Positions 35,423 through 43,977 of a stretch of 64,000 bases of DNA are shown here, piece after piece (within the stretch, counting starts at the first letter, position 1; every line of letters begins with the position of its first letter). The notes below the pieces were generated by a model that ran no database searches, was not told where the DNA came from, and saw only the letters and a program-made list of their open reading frames with translations. Made by a program: the position numbers and the translations under genes. Location: NCBI GenBank assembly GCA_965205595.1, contig CBDBHI010000026.1:1-64000 (forward strand). Direction: 5' to 3'. Origin of the DNA: CATQHP01 sp965205595. Lineage in GTDB: Bacteria; Acidobacteriota; Terriglobia; Bryobacterales; UBA6623.

Positions 35423-37747
35423 TTGCTCGTTGCCGGCGGGTTTCTGGCCACCTTGGGGGCGCAGCAGAACGGGTCGCATCCGCCCCCCCACCGCGCTCTC
35501 GTCGATCAATACTGCGCGTCCTGCCACAACGAAAACGTCAAAACGGCCGGCCTCGCTCTCGACGCCGTTAGCGCTCGTGGAGTCGACGAAAATTCTGAAA
35601 TCTGGGAAAAAGTTATACGCAAACTTCGCGCGCGCCAGATGCCTCCAGTAGGGCTTCCGCGGCCCGATGAAGCAACTTTCGACGCCGTCGTATCTTCACT
35701 CGCTGCCTCGCTCGACAGCGCGGCTGAGGCCAACACCAACCCCGGCCGCACCGACACTTTCCGGCGACTGACACGAACCGAGTATCAAAACTCCATCCGC
35801 GATCTGCTTGCCCTCGACATAGACCTTTCGGCCTTGCTGCCGCGAGATGAATCGAGCCAGGGGTTCGACAACATTACAGTCGGGGACCTCTCCCCCGCAT
35901 TGCTCGAAAGCTACGTCTCAGCGGCGGACAAAATCTCTCGCCTGGCGGTCGGCCGGCCGGTCCCGTCGCTTGCCGTCGAGACCATCAAAAAGAAGCCAGA
36001 CCTCACCCAGGAGTGGCACGTCGACGGTCTCCCCATAGGCACTCGCGGCGGCACGCTTTTCCCCCACGCCTTTCCCCTCGACGCGGAGTACGAAATCGTC
36101 ATCCGGCTAACTCGAGACCGCGACGAGCAAGTCGAAGGGCTGCGAGAGACTCACCAGGTAGAGTTGCTCCTCGACAAAGAGCGTGTGCGCCTGTTCGAGG
36201 TCGTTCCTCCTCGCCACGTCGGAGACCATTCAGCCGTCGACAAGCATCTCCACGTGCGCGTGCCCATCACGGCGGGGCCGCACCAGCTCGGTGTGACTTT
36301 TCTCAAGAAACCTTGGGGAGTGCTCGAAACGGACCGCAAGCCCTACCTCGCCCATTTCAATGCGTATCGGCATCCGCGGGTTCAGCCGGCGGTTTACGAA
36401 GTATCGATCACTGGACCATACAACGCGGAGGGCCCTGGAAACACGCCTAGCCGAGACCGAATTTTCGCATGCAGGCCCGCGGGAGCTGCCGATGACGAGA
36501 ACTGCGTCCGGCGCATTCTTACAACGCTGATGCGGCGAGCCTACCGGCGTCCGGTCACCGAGCGGGATCTCGAAAGTCCGCTGGAATTTTACCGCCAGGG
36601 TCGATCAAGCGCCGCGGACGATGGGTTTGAAGCCGGCATTGAGATGGCCCTCTCATCGATCTTGGTCAGTCCCGAATTTCTATTCCGCATCGAGCGAGAC
36701 CCTCCTGCCACGTTGCCGCGAACGGCCTACCAAATCAGTGATCTGGAACTAGCATCGCGCCTGTCATTTTTCCTGTGGAGCAGCATTCCAGACGCCGAGC
36801 TGCTAGATCTTGCGATCGAGGGGAACCTGAGAAAGCCCGACGTGTTGGAACGCCAGGTGAGGCGAATGCTCGCTGATCGGCGTTCCCATACCCTGATGAC
36901 GAACTTCGCCGCCCAGTGGCTGCATTTGCGCAATCTAAAGTCCGTAAACCCCGACATGCGCGCGTTCCCGAACTTCGATGACAATCTCCGCCAGGCGATG
37001 CGCCGCGAGACGGAACTACTTCTCGAAAGCATCATCCGCGATGATCGAAGCGTCCTCGATCTACTTACCTCCGACTACACGTTTTTGAACGAGCGGCTAG
37101 CCAAGCACTACGAGATACCGCATATATACGGGAGCTGGTTCCGCCGCGTGAAGCTCGACGACGCTAGCAAACGAGGCGGGCTACTGCGCCACGGAAGCAT
37201 TCTCACGGTGACGTCATATAACACTCGCACCTCCCCGGTGATCCGAGGCCATTGGGTGCTCGAAAATCTGTTGGGCGTGCCGCCGCCACCACCGCCGGCG
37301 GACGTTCCGGCGTTGGAAGACAAGGCGATCAATGGGAGTCTGGCCGTAAAGGAACGCCTGCTGCAGCATCGTGCAAATCCCGCCTGTGCGGGCTGTCACA
37401 ACCTGATGGATCCCGTGGGCTTTTCGCTGGAAAACTACGACGCCGTCGGCAGCTGGCGCAATGCTGAAAACGAGCAGCCAATTGACGCTGCAGGTAATTT
37501 TCCAGGCGGTGCGGAATTCAAAGGCGTATCGGGCCTCGAAAAAGCTCTGATTGACCGGCCCGAGATGTTTGTCGGTACTTTAATCGAAAAACTTCTGACA
37601 TACTCATTAGGCAGGGTGGTCGAGCACTACGATGCGCCGGCCGTTCGCAAAATCGTGCGAGATGCTCGCTCAGAAGAATTACGTTTTTCGTCGCTGATTG
37701 TTGGAATTGCTAAAAGCAAACCGTTTCAGATGAGGAGATCATTATGA
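35423..37747 (+). CDS. DUF1592-family multidomain protein with cytochrome-c-like domain
   Basis: This 774-residue exported protein has, in order, a haem c-type motif (YCASCHN, about residue 30) in a Planctomycete-type cytochrome domain, then the DUF1587, DUF1595, DUF1592, DUF1588 and DUF1585 blocks. Recognisable pieces are FRRLTRTEYQNSIRDLL, RRAYRRPVTERDLE, SPEFLFRIE, RLSFFLWSSIPDAELLDLA, GGLLRHGSILTVTSYNTRTSPVIRG and NPACAGCHNLMDPVGFSLENYDA, which holds a second CxxCH. The recorded TTG gives only a short leader (LVAGGFLATLGAQ). The frame stays open upstream with arginines (RLSRRLAGLL), so the true start may be a rarer codon near 35380. It is coupled by ATGA to the DUF1552 gene. Confidence 0.85.
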   Translation: MLVAGGFLATLGAQQNGSHPPPHRALVDQYCASCHNENVKTAGLALDAVSARGVDENSEIWEKVIRKLRARQMPPVGLPRPDEATFDAVVSSLAASLDSAAEANTNPGRTDTFRRLTRTEYQNSIRDLLALDIDLSALLPRDESSQGFDNITVGDLSPALLESYVSAADKISRLAVGRPVPSLAVETIKKKPDLTQEWHVDGLPIGTRGGTLFPHAFPLDAEYEIVIRLTRDRDEQVEGLRETHQVELLLDKERVRLFEVVPPRHVGDHSAVDKHLHVRVPITAGPHQLGVTFLKKPWGVLETDRKPYLAHFNAYRHPRVQPAVYEVSITGPYNAEGPGNTPSRDRIFACRPAGAADDENCVRRILTTLMRRAYRRPVTERDLESPLEFYRQGRSSAADDGFEAGIEMALSSILVSPEFLFRIERDPPATLPRTAYQISDLELASRLSFFLWSSIPDAELLDLAIEGNLRKPDVLERQVRRMLADRRSHTLMTNFAAQWLHLRNLKSVNPDMRAFPNFDDNLRQAMRRETELLLESIIRDDRSVLDLLTSDYTFLNERLAKHYEIPHIYGSWFRRVKLDDASKRGGLLRHGSILTVTSYNTRTSPVIRGHWVLENLLGVPPPPPPADVPALEDKAINGSLAVKERLLQHRANPACAGCHNLMDPVGFSLENYDAVGSWRNAENEQPIDAAGNFPGGAEFKGVSGLEKALIDRPEMFVGTLIEKLLTYSLGRVVEHYDAPAVRKIVRDARSEELRFSSLIVGIAKSKPFQMRRSL

Positions 37748-39078
37748 TCATCACCAAGAAGTCACTCCCGCGGCGGACATTCCTGCGGGGACTAGGCACT
37801 GCGGTGGCGCTACCGCTACTCGATGCGATGGTACCGGCGGCGACCGCTTTGGCTTCCACGCCGGCCAAGCCTGTGCGCCGTCTGGGTTACATTTTTATCC
37901 CCATGGGATCGGATATCGCTCGTTGGACTCCTGCGGGCGAGGGTTCGCTGAACGAGCTGTCGCCAATCTTGCGGCCACTTGAGCCGGTGAAGGACTACGT
38001 CACGGCGGTGACGAACATGGAGTTGAAGAACGCCTATCCGGGCACTCACGCCACCTCCAATTCCGCCTACCTAAGCTGCGCGACCGCGAAGTTGACCGAA
38101 AGCACCGACTACTACCTAGGACCCACGGTCGATCAGATTGCAGCCAAGGAAATCGGCCAGGGCACACAGTTGCCGTCGCTCGAACTCGGCATGGACCTGC
38201 TTGAGATAGTCGGGCAGTGCGACGACGGCTATGCTTGCGTCTACCAAAACAATCTCTCGTGGTCATCACCGACGACTCCACTTCCCTATGAGGCTCACCC
38301 CCGCAAGGTTTTCGAGCGTTTGTTCGGCGAGGGCGGCAGCGCTGAAGAGCGAACCAAAACTCTAAAAAAGAAAGCCAGTCTGCTCGATCGAGTCAAGACC
38401 GACATTTCGCGCCTGCAATGCGAGCTGGGCTCCAACGACCGTACCAAGGTCGATCAGTATCTCGAAAGCGTGCGAGAAGTCGAGCGGCGCATTCAAATAG
38501 CTGAGGCGGGCGTGACTGAAAACCCGACGCCTGACTACGAGAGGCCCGTCGGCGTACCCGCGGCCTACGCTGATCACGCCCGGCTGATGTTCGACCTGCA
38601 GGTGCTCGCCCTCCAGGCTGACATCACTCGCGTGATTACCTTCCAGCTTGCCCGCGAAACCAGCACGCGAAGCTATAACGAGATCGGCGTCTCAGAGCCG
38701 CATCACCCGCTCACACATCACGGGAACGATCCGGAGAAGATCGCCAAAATGGCGAAAATCAACGAGTATCACGTCTCGCTATTCGCCTATCTTCTCGAAA
38801 AACTAAAGGCCACTCCCGACGGTGAAGGCTCTCTGCTCGACCATTCCATGTATCTGTACGGCAGCGGCATGGGAAATCCAAACGCGCACGACCACACCAA
38901 CCTACCCATAGTGGTGGGCGGTGGCGGTGCCGGCAACCTGAAAGGCGGCCGCCACATTCGCTACAACGAACCGACTCCGCTAGCTAATCTGCACCTGACG
39001 CTGCTCGAAAAGGCGGGTGTCCGCATGGATTCGTTCGCCGACAGTCGCGGCAGGGTTGACGAACTCTTGTCGATTTGA
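37744..39078 (+). CDS. DUF1552-family Tat-exported protein
   Basis: This 444-residue protein starts inside the previous stop (ATGA) and has a clear twin-arginine signal (LPRRTFLRGLGTAVALPLLDAM). DUF1552 features follow: RRLGYIFIPMGSDIARWTP, SNSAYLSCATAKL, SLELGMDL, EPHHPLTHHGNDPEKIAKM and MYLYGSGMGNPNAHDHTNLPIVV. It belongs to the DUF1501/alkaline-phosphatase-like superfamily, in which the His/Asp clusters could bind metal. It is nearly always found beside DUF1592-type proteins. A secreted oxidoreductase or hydrolase complex has been suggested, but its biochemical role is unproven. Confidence 0.9.
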   Translation: MIITKKSLPRRTFLRGLGTAVALPLLDAMVPAATALASTPAKPVRRLGYIFIPMGSDIARWTPAGEGSLNELSPILRPLEPVKDYVTAVTNMELKNAYPGTHATSNSAYLSCATAKLTESTDYYLGPTVDQIAAKEIGQGTQLPSLELGMDLLEIVGQCDDGYACVYQNNLSWSSPTTPLPYEAHPRKVFERLFGEGGSAEERTKTLKKKASLLDRVKTDISRLQCELGSNDRTKVDQYLESVREVERRIQIAEAGVTENPTPDYERPVGVPAAYADHARLMFDLQVLALQADITRVITFQLARETSTRSYNEIGVSEPHHPLTHHGNDPEKIAKMAKINEYHVSLFAYLLEKLKATPDGEGSLLDHSMYLYGSGMGNPNAHDHTNLPIVVGGGGAGNLKGGRHIRYNEPTPLANLHLTLLEKAGVRMDSFADSRGRVDELLSI

Positions 39079-39110
39079 TTGGTGGTGGATGCGGCAAGGG
39101 GACGACAGCC

Positions 39111-40673
39111 ATGTTTTCGAAGAAATTCGGTTTGAAGCAATTCGGCATGTGGACCACGGTTTGGCTGTTGTCCGCCGCAACCCTCGTCGCCGCCGCCAAA
39201 GCCCCGCTTGCGGATGCCGCCGAAAACATGGACCGGCACGGTTTCGAGGCCTTGCTCGAACAGTCCGCCGATGTGAACGCGCCCCAGGTTGACGGCATGA
39301 CGGCTCTGCACTGGGCCGCCCGTCACGATGACCTTGAAATGGCGAAACTCCTAGTTCTAGCCGGTGCCAGCGCAAACGCCGCGAATCGCTATGGCGTGAC
39401 GCCGCTCACTCTGGCCTGCACCAACGGAAACGCCGCGCTCGTCGAACTGTTGCTCGACGCGGGGGCAGACCCGAACGCCACTCTTCCTGGGGGCGAAACC
39501 GCATTAATGACGGCGTCTCGAACCGGTAGGCTCGCGCCTGTGAAGGCGCTGTTGGCGCGCGGAGCGGACGTTCACGGAACAGTTCATGGAATGGGACGCC
39601 AAGAAGGGGCCGGCGCCAACGCCTTTTTAGCTCGCATGGCCGATCCCACCATTTTTGATTTTGAGACCAAAGGTGAACAGACGGCTTTGCTGTGGGCCGC
39701 CTCCGAAGGCCACGCCGAGGTAGTTGCTGAGCTGAGTAAGGCCGGCGCCGATTTCCAGACGACTCTGGAGTCGGGGTTTACGCCGTTCCTATTCGCCGTG
39801 AGAAATGGCCACTCCGGTGTTGTGACAACGCTAGTGAAGGCGGGCGCGGACGTGAATCAACGCATCGAGCCGAAGCCGGAATGGCATCATATGGGCTACG
39901 GCGCGCAGCTACGGCCCGGCGCGACTCCGCTACACGTGGCGGTCGAAAACGGTCATTTCGAACTGGCGGCATACCTATTGGAATTAGGTGCCGATCCGAA
40001 TGCCGCCGACCCCGCCGGTTATACGGCTCTTCACGCGATATCCGCGACGCGCAAGGTCGCTCTCGGCGATGCGGATCCTCCCCCCGAGCCGTCGGGAAAC
40101 ATGACCAGTCTCGAGTTCGTCGGCAAGCTGGCGACTCATGGCGCGAACTTGAATGCGCGGATGAACGGATCGGGCACGGTCAATCTCGGCTCCATCATTC
40201 TTGGACCGACGGCGTTCTTGGCGGCTGCACAGAGTTCCGACATTGAGTTCATGAAGACGCTCATCGATCTGGGTGCCGATCCACTGCTGACAGATAACAA
40301 CGGCAGCACGGCATTGATGCTGGCTGGCAGGAGGATCGGAACAGCCGACGAAGCGATCGAGACGATGCAGCTCGCGCTCGACCTCGGCATCGATGTCGAC
40401 GCGCTCAACGACAACGGCGAAACGGCGATGCATTTCAAGGCCTACAAAGATCAGCCTGAACCCATAAGATTCCTCGCCGAAAAAGGCGCAAAGATAGAAC
40501 TCTGGAATCGCGACAACAAGTACGGCTCGACGCCCCTAGCCATCGCGGTGGGATACAGAAGGCCAAGAAGTTTCAGACCCCAACCCAAGGCCGAGGCAGC
40601 AATTCGCGAAGTGATGCGAGCCGCCGGAGTAACTCCCCCAGAAACTTTCACCCTCTCCGCCGAGTCCAAGTAG
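39111..40673 (+). CDS. Secreted ankyrin-repeat protein
   Basis: The ATG at 39111 gives MFSKKFGLKQFGMW plus a signal core (TVWLLSAATLVAAAK), better than the TTG at 39075 that overlaps the previous stop. About ten ankyrin repeats fill the rest. Typical units are DGMTALHWAARHDDLEMAKL, YGVTPLTLACTNGNAALVEL, GATPLHVAVENGHFELAAYL and DNNGSTALMLAGRRIG. There is no enzymatic domain. As the third gene of a DUF1592/DUF1552/ankyrin set, a common grouping in Acidobacteria and Planctomycetes, it may scaffold the complex at the outer surface. Confidence 0.88.
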   Translation: MFSKKFGLKQFGMWTTVWLLSAATLVAAAKAPLADAAENMDRHGFEALLEQSADVNAPQVDGMTALHWAARHDDLEMAKLLVLAGASANAANRYGVTPLTLACTNGNAALVELLLDAGADPNATLPGGETALMTASRTGRLAPVKALLARGADVHGTVHGMGRQEGAGANAFLARMADPTIFDFETKGEQTALLWAASEGHAEVVAELSKAGADFQTTLESGFTPFLFAVRNGHSGVVTTLVKAGADVNQRIEPKPEWHHMGYGAQLRPGATPLHVAVENGHFELAAYLLELGADPNAADPAGYTALHAISATRKVALGDADPPPEPSGNMTSLEFVGKLATHGANLNARMNGSGTVNLGSIILGPTAFLAAAQSSDIEFMKTLIDLGADPLLTDNNGSTALMLAGRRIGTADEAIETMQLALDLGIDVDALNDNGETAMHFKAYKDQPEPIRFLAEKGAKIELWNRDNKYGSTPLAIAVGYRRPRSFRPQPKAEAAIREVMRAAGVTPPETFTLSAESK

Positions 40674-40768
40674 GCTTCCTCAGCCGCGAGTCCGGCCCCC
40701 GCCGGTGGCGCTACTGACATGAAACTTCAACTCCTCCCAACGAACGAAACAGGAATCCGCCGGTCGGG

Positions 40769-40825
40769 GACTGGCACATGAGATCCCGCAATCTCCACTC
40801 CTTGACGAACCCTCGTGTTGCCTGT
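40769..40825. repeat. Repeat R, copy 2, abutting IS110
   Basis: 57 bp matching 32456-32512. It ends GTTGCCTGT at the point where the IS110 element begins. The same TGYTGCCTGTTTC word recurs at the element's other end (42014-42026). GAAACAGG upstream (40746-40753) is the inverse of CCTGTTTC, suggesting an old palindromic repeat as target. Confidence 0.7.
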
Positions 40826-40853
40826 TTCAATGCATAGGTGATTAAGAAAAAGC

Positions 40854-40927
40854 GTCCTCCTGGCGGGAATAATAAGTCGGGCTCGGCTGCGGCAAGCAGG
40901 CGAACCGAAACCCAGACCCAGGAGGAC
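40854..40927 (+). promoter_or_regulatory. Structured leader of IS110 transposase that pairs with its ribosome binding site
   Basis: GTCCTCCTGG (40854-40863) is perfectly complementary to CCAGGAGGAC (40918-40927), which contains the transposase Shine-Dalgarno AGGAGG four bases before ATG. Within the 54-nt loop a second stem pairs GTCGGGCTCGG with CCGAAACCCAGAC. The fold would hide the ribosome site. It also sits where IS110 elements encode their bridge RNA, so this could be a segment of that RNA. Confidence 0.6.
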
Positions 40928-40930
40928 AAA

Positions 40931-41989
40931 ATGCACTTTATCGGACTCGACGTTCACAAAAAAACCATTGCCTATTGCGCCAAGACCGCCGCCGGCACAA
41001 TCGTTGACGAAGGCACGATCCAGGCGCTGCGCCCCGAGCTTGAGGCGTGGGCCGCCGCGCGGCCCGCGCCTTGGAAGGGCACGCTCGAAGCCACCATGTT
41101 CAGCGGCTGGATCTACGACACTCTCAAGCCCCACGCCGTGGATCTGGCCGTCGCTCATCCGGCGTCGCTCGAGGCCATCACGCGCGCCAAGAAGAAGAGC
41201 GACAAGCTCGACGGCCGCAAACTTTCCGACCTCACCCGCGCCAACCTGGTGCCGCGTGTCTGGATGCCGCCGCGCCAACAACGCGAGCTGCGCCGCCTGC
41301 TGCGCTTTCGCAACCGCCTCGTCCAACAAGCGGTCTGGAACAAGAACCGCATCGCCACGCTGTTGATGGAACTCGGCGAACCCTACACCAAATCGAAACT
41401 GCACACCAAGAGATATTTCGAGCCCTTCGTCGATCGACTCGAAGCCTGCGAAACCGACCTGCTGCTGCTCGGCGTCAGCCGTGATCGCGTCGAAGCAACA
41501 CTCGCAATCGTGCGCAAGATCGAGAACAAGCTGCTCACCCACCCGTCGCTCGCCAAGCGCGTGGAGTTGCTGCGCACGATCCCCGGAGTCGGCGCGATTA
41601 CCGCGCTGACCTGGGCACTCGAAATAGGCGACGTCAAGCGCTTCGGCAAGATCGACGAGGCGGTGAGTTACTGCGGACTGTGCTCGCGCCTGAACGAGTC
41701 GGCCGGCAAGTCGCGCCGCGGACCGCTGTCGAAACAACGCAACGGACACTTGCAACACGTGCTGATCGAGGCGGCGAAGTTGGCGCCGCGCTGGAACGAC
41801 CAACTGGCGCGGCTGCACGCGGACGAAGTCGCGCGCGGCCACCGCAACCAGGCGACGGTGGCGCTAGCGCGCAAGCTGGTAGCGCTGTTGTTGGCGGTCG
41901 AACGCCGTGGCCACGGGCTACGAGAAGCGCGAGTAACGAGTTGGAAACGACGATTTCCCGCCGGGCCCCGCACGAAGGGGACTGCGTGA
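40931..41989 (+). CDS. IS110 transposase (DEDD recombinase)
   Basis: This 352-residue protein starts at 40931 with a strong AGGAGG. The N-terminal RuvC-like domain carries Asp in FIGLDVHKKT, Glu in GTLEATMFSG and the Asp residues in KKKSDKLDGRKL. The C-terminal domain has the transposase_20 helix-hairpin region IPGVGAITALTWALEIGD and the catalytic Ser region SAGKSRRGPLSKQRNGHLQH. It is complete. The frame upstream to 40838 runs through the leader stem and is not thought to be translated. Confidence 0.92.
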   Translation: MHFIGLDVHKKTIAYCAKTAAGTIVDEGTIQALRPELEAWAAARPAPWKGTLEATMFSGWIYDTLKPHAVDLAVAHPASLEAITRAKKKSDKLDGRKLSDLTRANLVPRVWMPPRQQRELRRLLRFRNRLVQQAVWNKNRIATLLMELGEPYTKSKLHTKRYFEPFVDRLEACETDLLLLGVSRDRVEATLAIVRKIENKLLTHPSLAKRVELLRTIPGVGAITALTWALEIGDVKRFGKIDEAVSYCGLCSRLNESAGKSRRGPLSKQRNGHLQHVLIEAAKLAPRWNDQLARLHADEVARGHRNQATVALARKLVALLLAVERRGHGLREARVTSWKRRFPAGPRTKGTA

Positions 41990-42026
41990 AAGCCCACGGG
42001 TGAGTAGACGCCATGCTGCCTGTTTC

Positions 42027-42354
42027 GGGGCTGGCGGGATCTAGTTTTTGGGCCTCAACTGAATCTTCCGCGACGGCGCCCGCGATCACACTTGCGGGCG
42101 CCCGAGGTGGCAAATGGATGTCTGGCCGCGTTTTTCGAACGGCGCCAAATGACGCGATTCGGCAAGGTAGTCGTCGTGGACTGACAAGCAGAAACTCCCC
42201 CGCGGGAGAGCGCCGTGTTCGCCCGCGTACAGTCGACGTACGCGCCGCCGCGGAACCTGTCAACCGTTCGCTGCGCCGCGTCCTACGGACGCGCAGTGGA
42301 CAGAACCCGCCCCGCCGCGAAAAACCTACCTAATAAGCGGGCGAACCCAGCTTC
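42027..42354. other. Noncoding segment between IS110 and IS21 copy 1
   Basis: No homologous gene fragment is recognised on either strand. A strong hairpin GGCGCCCGC (42075-42083) / GCGGGCGCC (42094-42102) is present, without a T-run. This may be the remains of the sequence that once followed repeat R. Confidence 0.5.
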
Positions 42355-42478
42355 TGAGAACGGCGGAGCGAAACTAGACCATAGAGCGGCGAATCGAAGC
42401 TGCTTTTGGGCGGAGTAAAAGTAGACCGTCCGAGTGGTCCAGCGAACATTCCTGTGGTGTTTGTGGGACACGAGAGGG

Positions 42479-43759
42479 ATGTATCGCGTGGAGCTATACG
42501 CTCAAGTACGGCGCAGTGTCTTTGTCGAAGGGCTCAGTGAGCGCGAGGCCGCCAAACGGTTTGGCCTGGCGCGAGGGACGGTGCGCAAGATGTTGCGCTA
42601 CGCCACTCCGCCGGGCTATCGGCGGCGCCAACCAGCGCAGAGGCCGAAGCTGGATCCCTTCACCGGAATCGTCGATCAGATCCTCATCGACGATCAGGAA
42701 CGTCCGAAGAAACAACGCCACACCGCAAAACGCATCTTCGACCGCTTGCGCGACGAGTACGATTTCACCGGCGGTTACACGATCGTCAAGGACTATGTTC
42801 GCGACAAGAAGCTCGGCGGGCAAGAGATGTTCGTGCCGCTGGTGCATCCGGCGGGCGATGCCCAGGCCGACTGCGGTGAAGCTCTGGTGGTCATTGACGG
42901 CGTACAGCGCAAGGCGCACTACTTGGTGGTCGATCTGCCGCCTAGCGATGACGCTTTCGTAAAAGCTTTCCCGGCCGAGACGACGGAAGCGTTTTGCGAG
43001 GGGCACAACGCAGCGTTTCGGTACTTCGGCGGCGTGCCACGCAGCATCCTCTACGACAACACGACCTTGGCGCTGGCGAGGATTCTGGGCGACGGCAGGC
43101 GCAAGCGGACCAGGGTGTTCAGTGAACTGCAGTCGCACTATTTATTCTCCGATCGTTTCGGGCGTCCGGGCAAAGGCAACGACAAGGGAAAGGTGGAAGG
43201 ACTGGTCGGTTATGCCCGGCGGAACTTCATGGTGCCGGCGCCAAGGTTTCCAAGCTGGGAAGCGTTCAACGAGCAGCTCGAAGCGCAGTGCCTCAACAAT
43301 CGTAAGCGGCGCTTGCGGCGGCACACCGAAACGATTGAGGAACGTTTCAAGCGTGACCGCCAAGCGTTGTTGCCCTTGCCGCCCACGCCCTATGACGCCT
43401 GCGACAAACGCACCACGCGGGTGACGTCGCTGTCATTGGTGCGCTATCGCGCCAACGACTACTCGGTGCCCACACGCTACGGACATCGCCAGGTGTTGCT
43501 GAAAGGCTACGTCGATGAAATCGTGATCTGTTGTGGCAGCGAAGAGATCGCGCGCCACCGGCGCAGTTACGAACGCGAAGAGTTGATCTTCGATCCGCTG
43601 CATTACCTAGCACTGCTGGAACGCAAGACCAACGCGCTCGATCAAGCGGCCCCGTTGGCGGGCTGGGAGCTGCCCGAACAGTTCCCGTGCTTGAGACGTT
43701 TGCTCGAGGCACGGTTGGGAAAGCCAGGCAAGCGCGAGTACGTGCAGGTATTGCGATGA
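42479..43759 (+). CDS. istA: IS21 transposase IstA, interrupted by in-frame TGA, copy 1
   Basis: The ATG at 42479 is preferred to the GTG at 42434. The helix-turn-helix is SEREAAKRFGLARGTVRKML. The DDE core includes QADCGEALVVIDG, SILYDNTTLA and KGKVEGLVGYARRNF. Translation stops after EYVQVLR at a TGA (43757-43759). The same frame then continues for 72 codons (LEDFRFEHVAAAVRQ ... DYLALPAQGGG) with clear IstA C-terminal sequence and ends at a TAA that overlaps the istB ATG. The TGA is therefore a nonsense change in an ancestral gene of about 500 codons, or a recoded stop. Copy 2 has the same TGA. Confidence 0.85.
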   Translation: MYRVELYAQVRRSVFVEGLSEREAAKRFGLARGTVRKMLRYATPPGYRRRQPAQRPKLDPFTGIVDQILIDDQERPKKQRHTAKRIFDRLRDEYDFTGGYTIVKDYVRDKKLGGQEMFVPLVHPAGDAQADCGEALVVIDGVQRKAHYLVVDLPPSDDAFVKAFPAETTEAFCEGHNAAFRYFGGVPRSILYDNTTLALARILGDGRRKRTRVFSELQSHYLFSDRFGRPGKGNDKGKVEGLVGYARRNFMVPAPRFPSWEAFNEQLEAQCLNNRKRRLRRHTETIEERFKRDRQALLPLPPTPYDACDKRTTRVTSLSLVRYRANDYSVPTRYGHRQVLLKGYVDEIVICCGSEEIARHRRSYEREELIFDPLHYLALLERKTNALDQAAPLAGWELPEQFPCLRRLLEARLGKPGKREYVQVLR

Positions 43760-43977
43760 CTGGAGGACTTCCGATTCGAGCACGTTGCCGCGGCGGTGCG
43801 CCAAGCCTGCGAGTTGGGAGCGATTGGCTTGGATGCAGTCAGGCACTTAGTGCTGTGCCGCATCGAGCAACGGCCGCCGCGCTTGGACTTGACGAAGTAT
43901 CCGCACCTGCCGGCAGCCCAGGTGGAGCAAACCTCCGCTGCGGACTATTTGGCACTGCCGGCACAAGGAGGGGGGTA

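Larger units (their letters stand above)
40829..42026 (+). mobile_element. IS110-family insertion sequence inserted in repeat R
   Basis: About 1.2 kb. TGTTGCCTGTTTC (40816-40828) and TGCTGCCTGTTTC (42014-42026) bracket it, the short repeat left by an IS110 type recombination. It has no inverted ends, as usual for IS110. The long noncoding left part (about 100 nt before the transposase) and short right part (37 nt) fit the IS110 subgroup, whose guide (bridge) RNA is encoded upstream, not the IS1111 subgroup. Exact borders could shift within the repeated word. Confidence 0.7.

Noticed and set aside
40727..41842. Minus-strand open frame of 371 codons over IS110
   Set aside because: Antisense to the IS110 transposase in high-GC sequence; no recognisable domain.
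43531..43977. N-terminal extension of IstB
   Set aside because: The frame is open upstream of ATG 43978, but it overlaps conserved IstA coding sequence in another frame; IstB families begin at MARSKLLLEAHLK.
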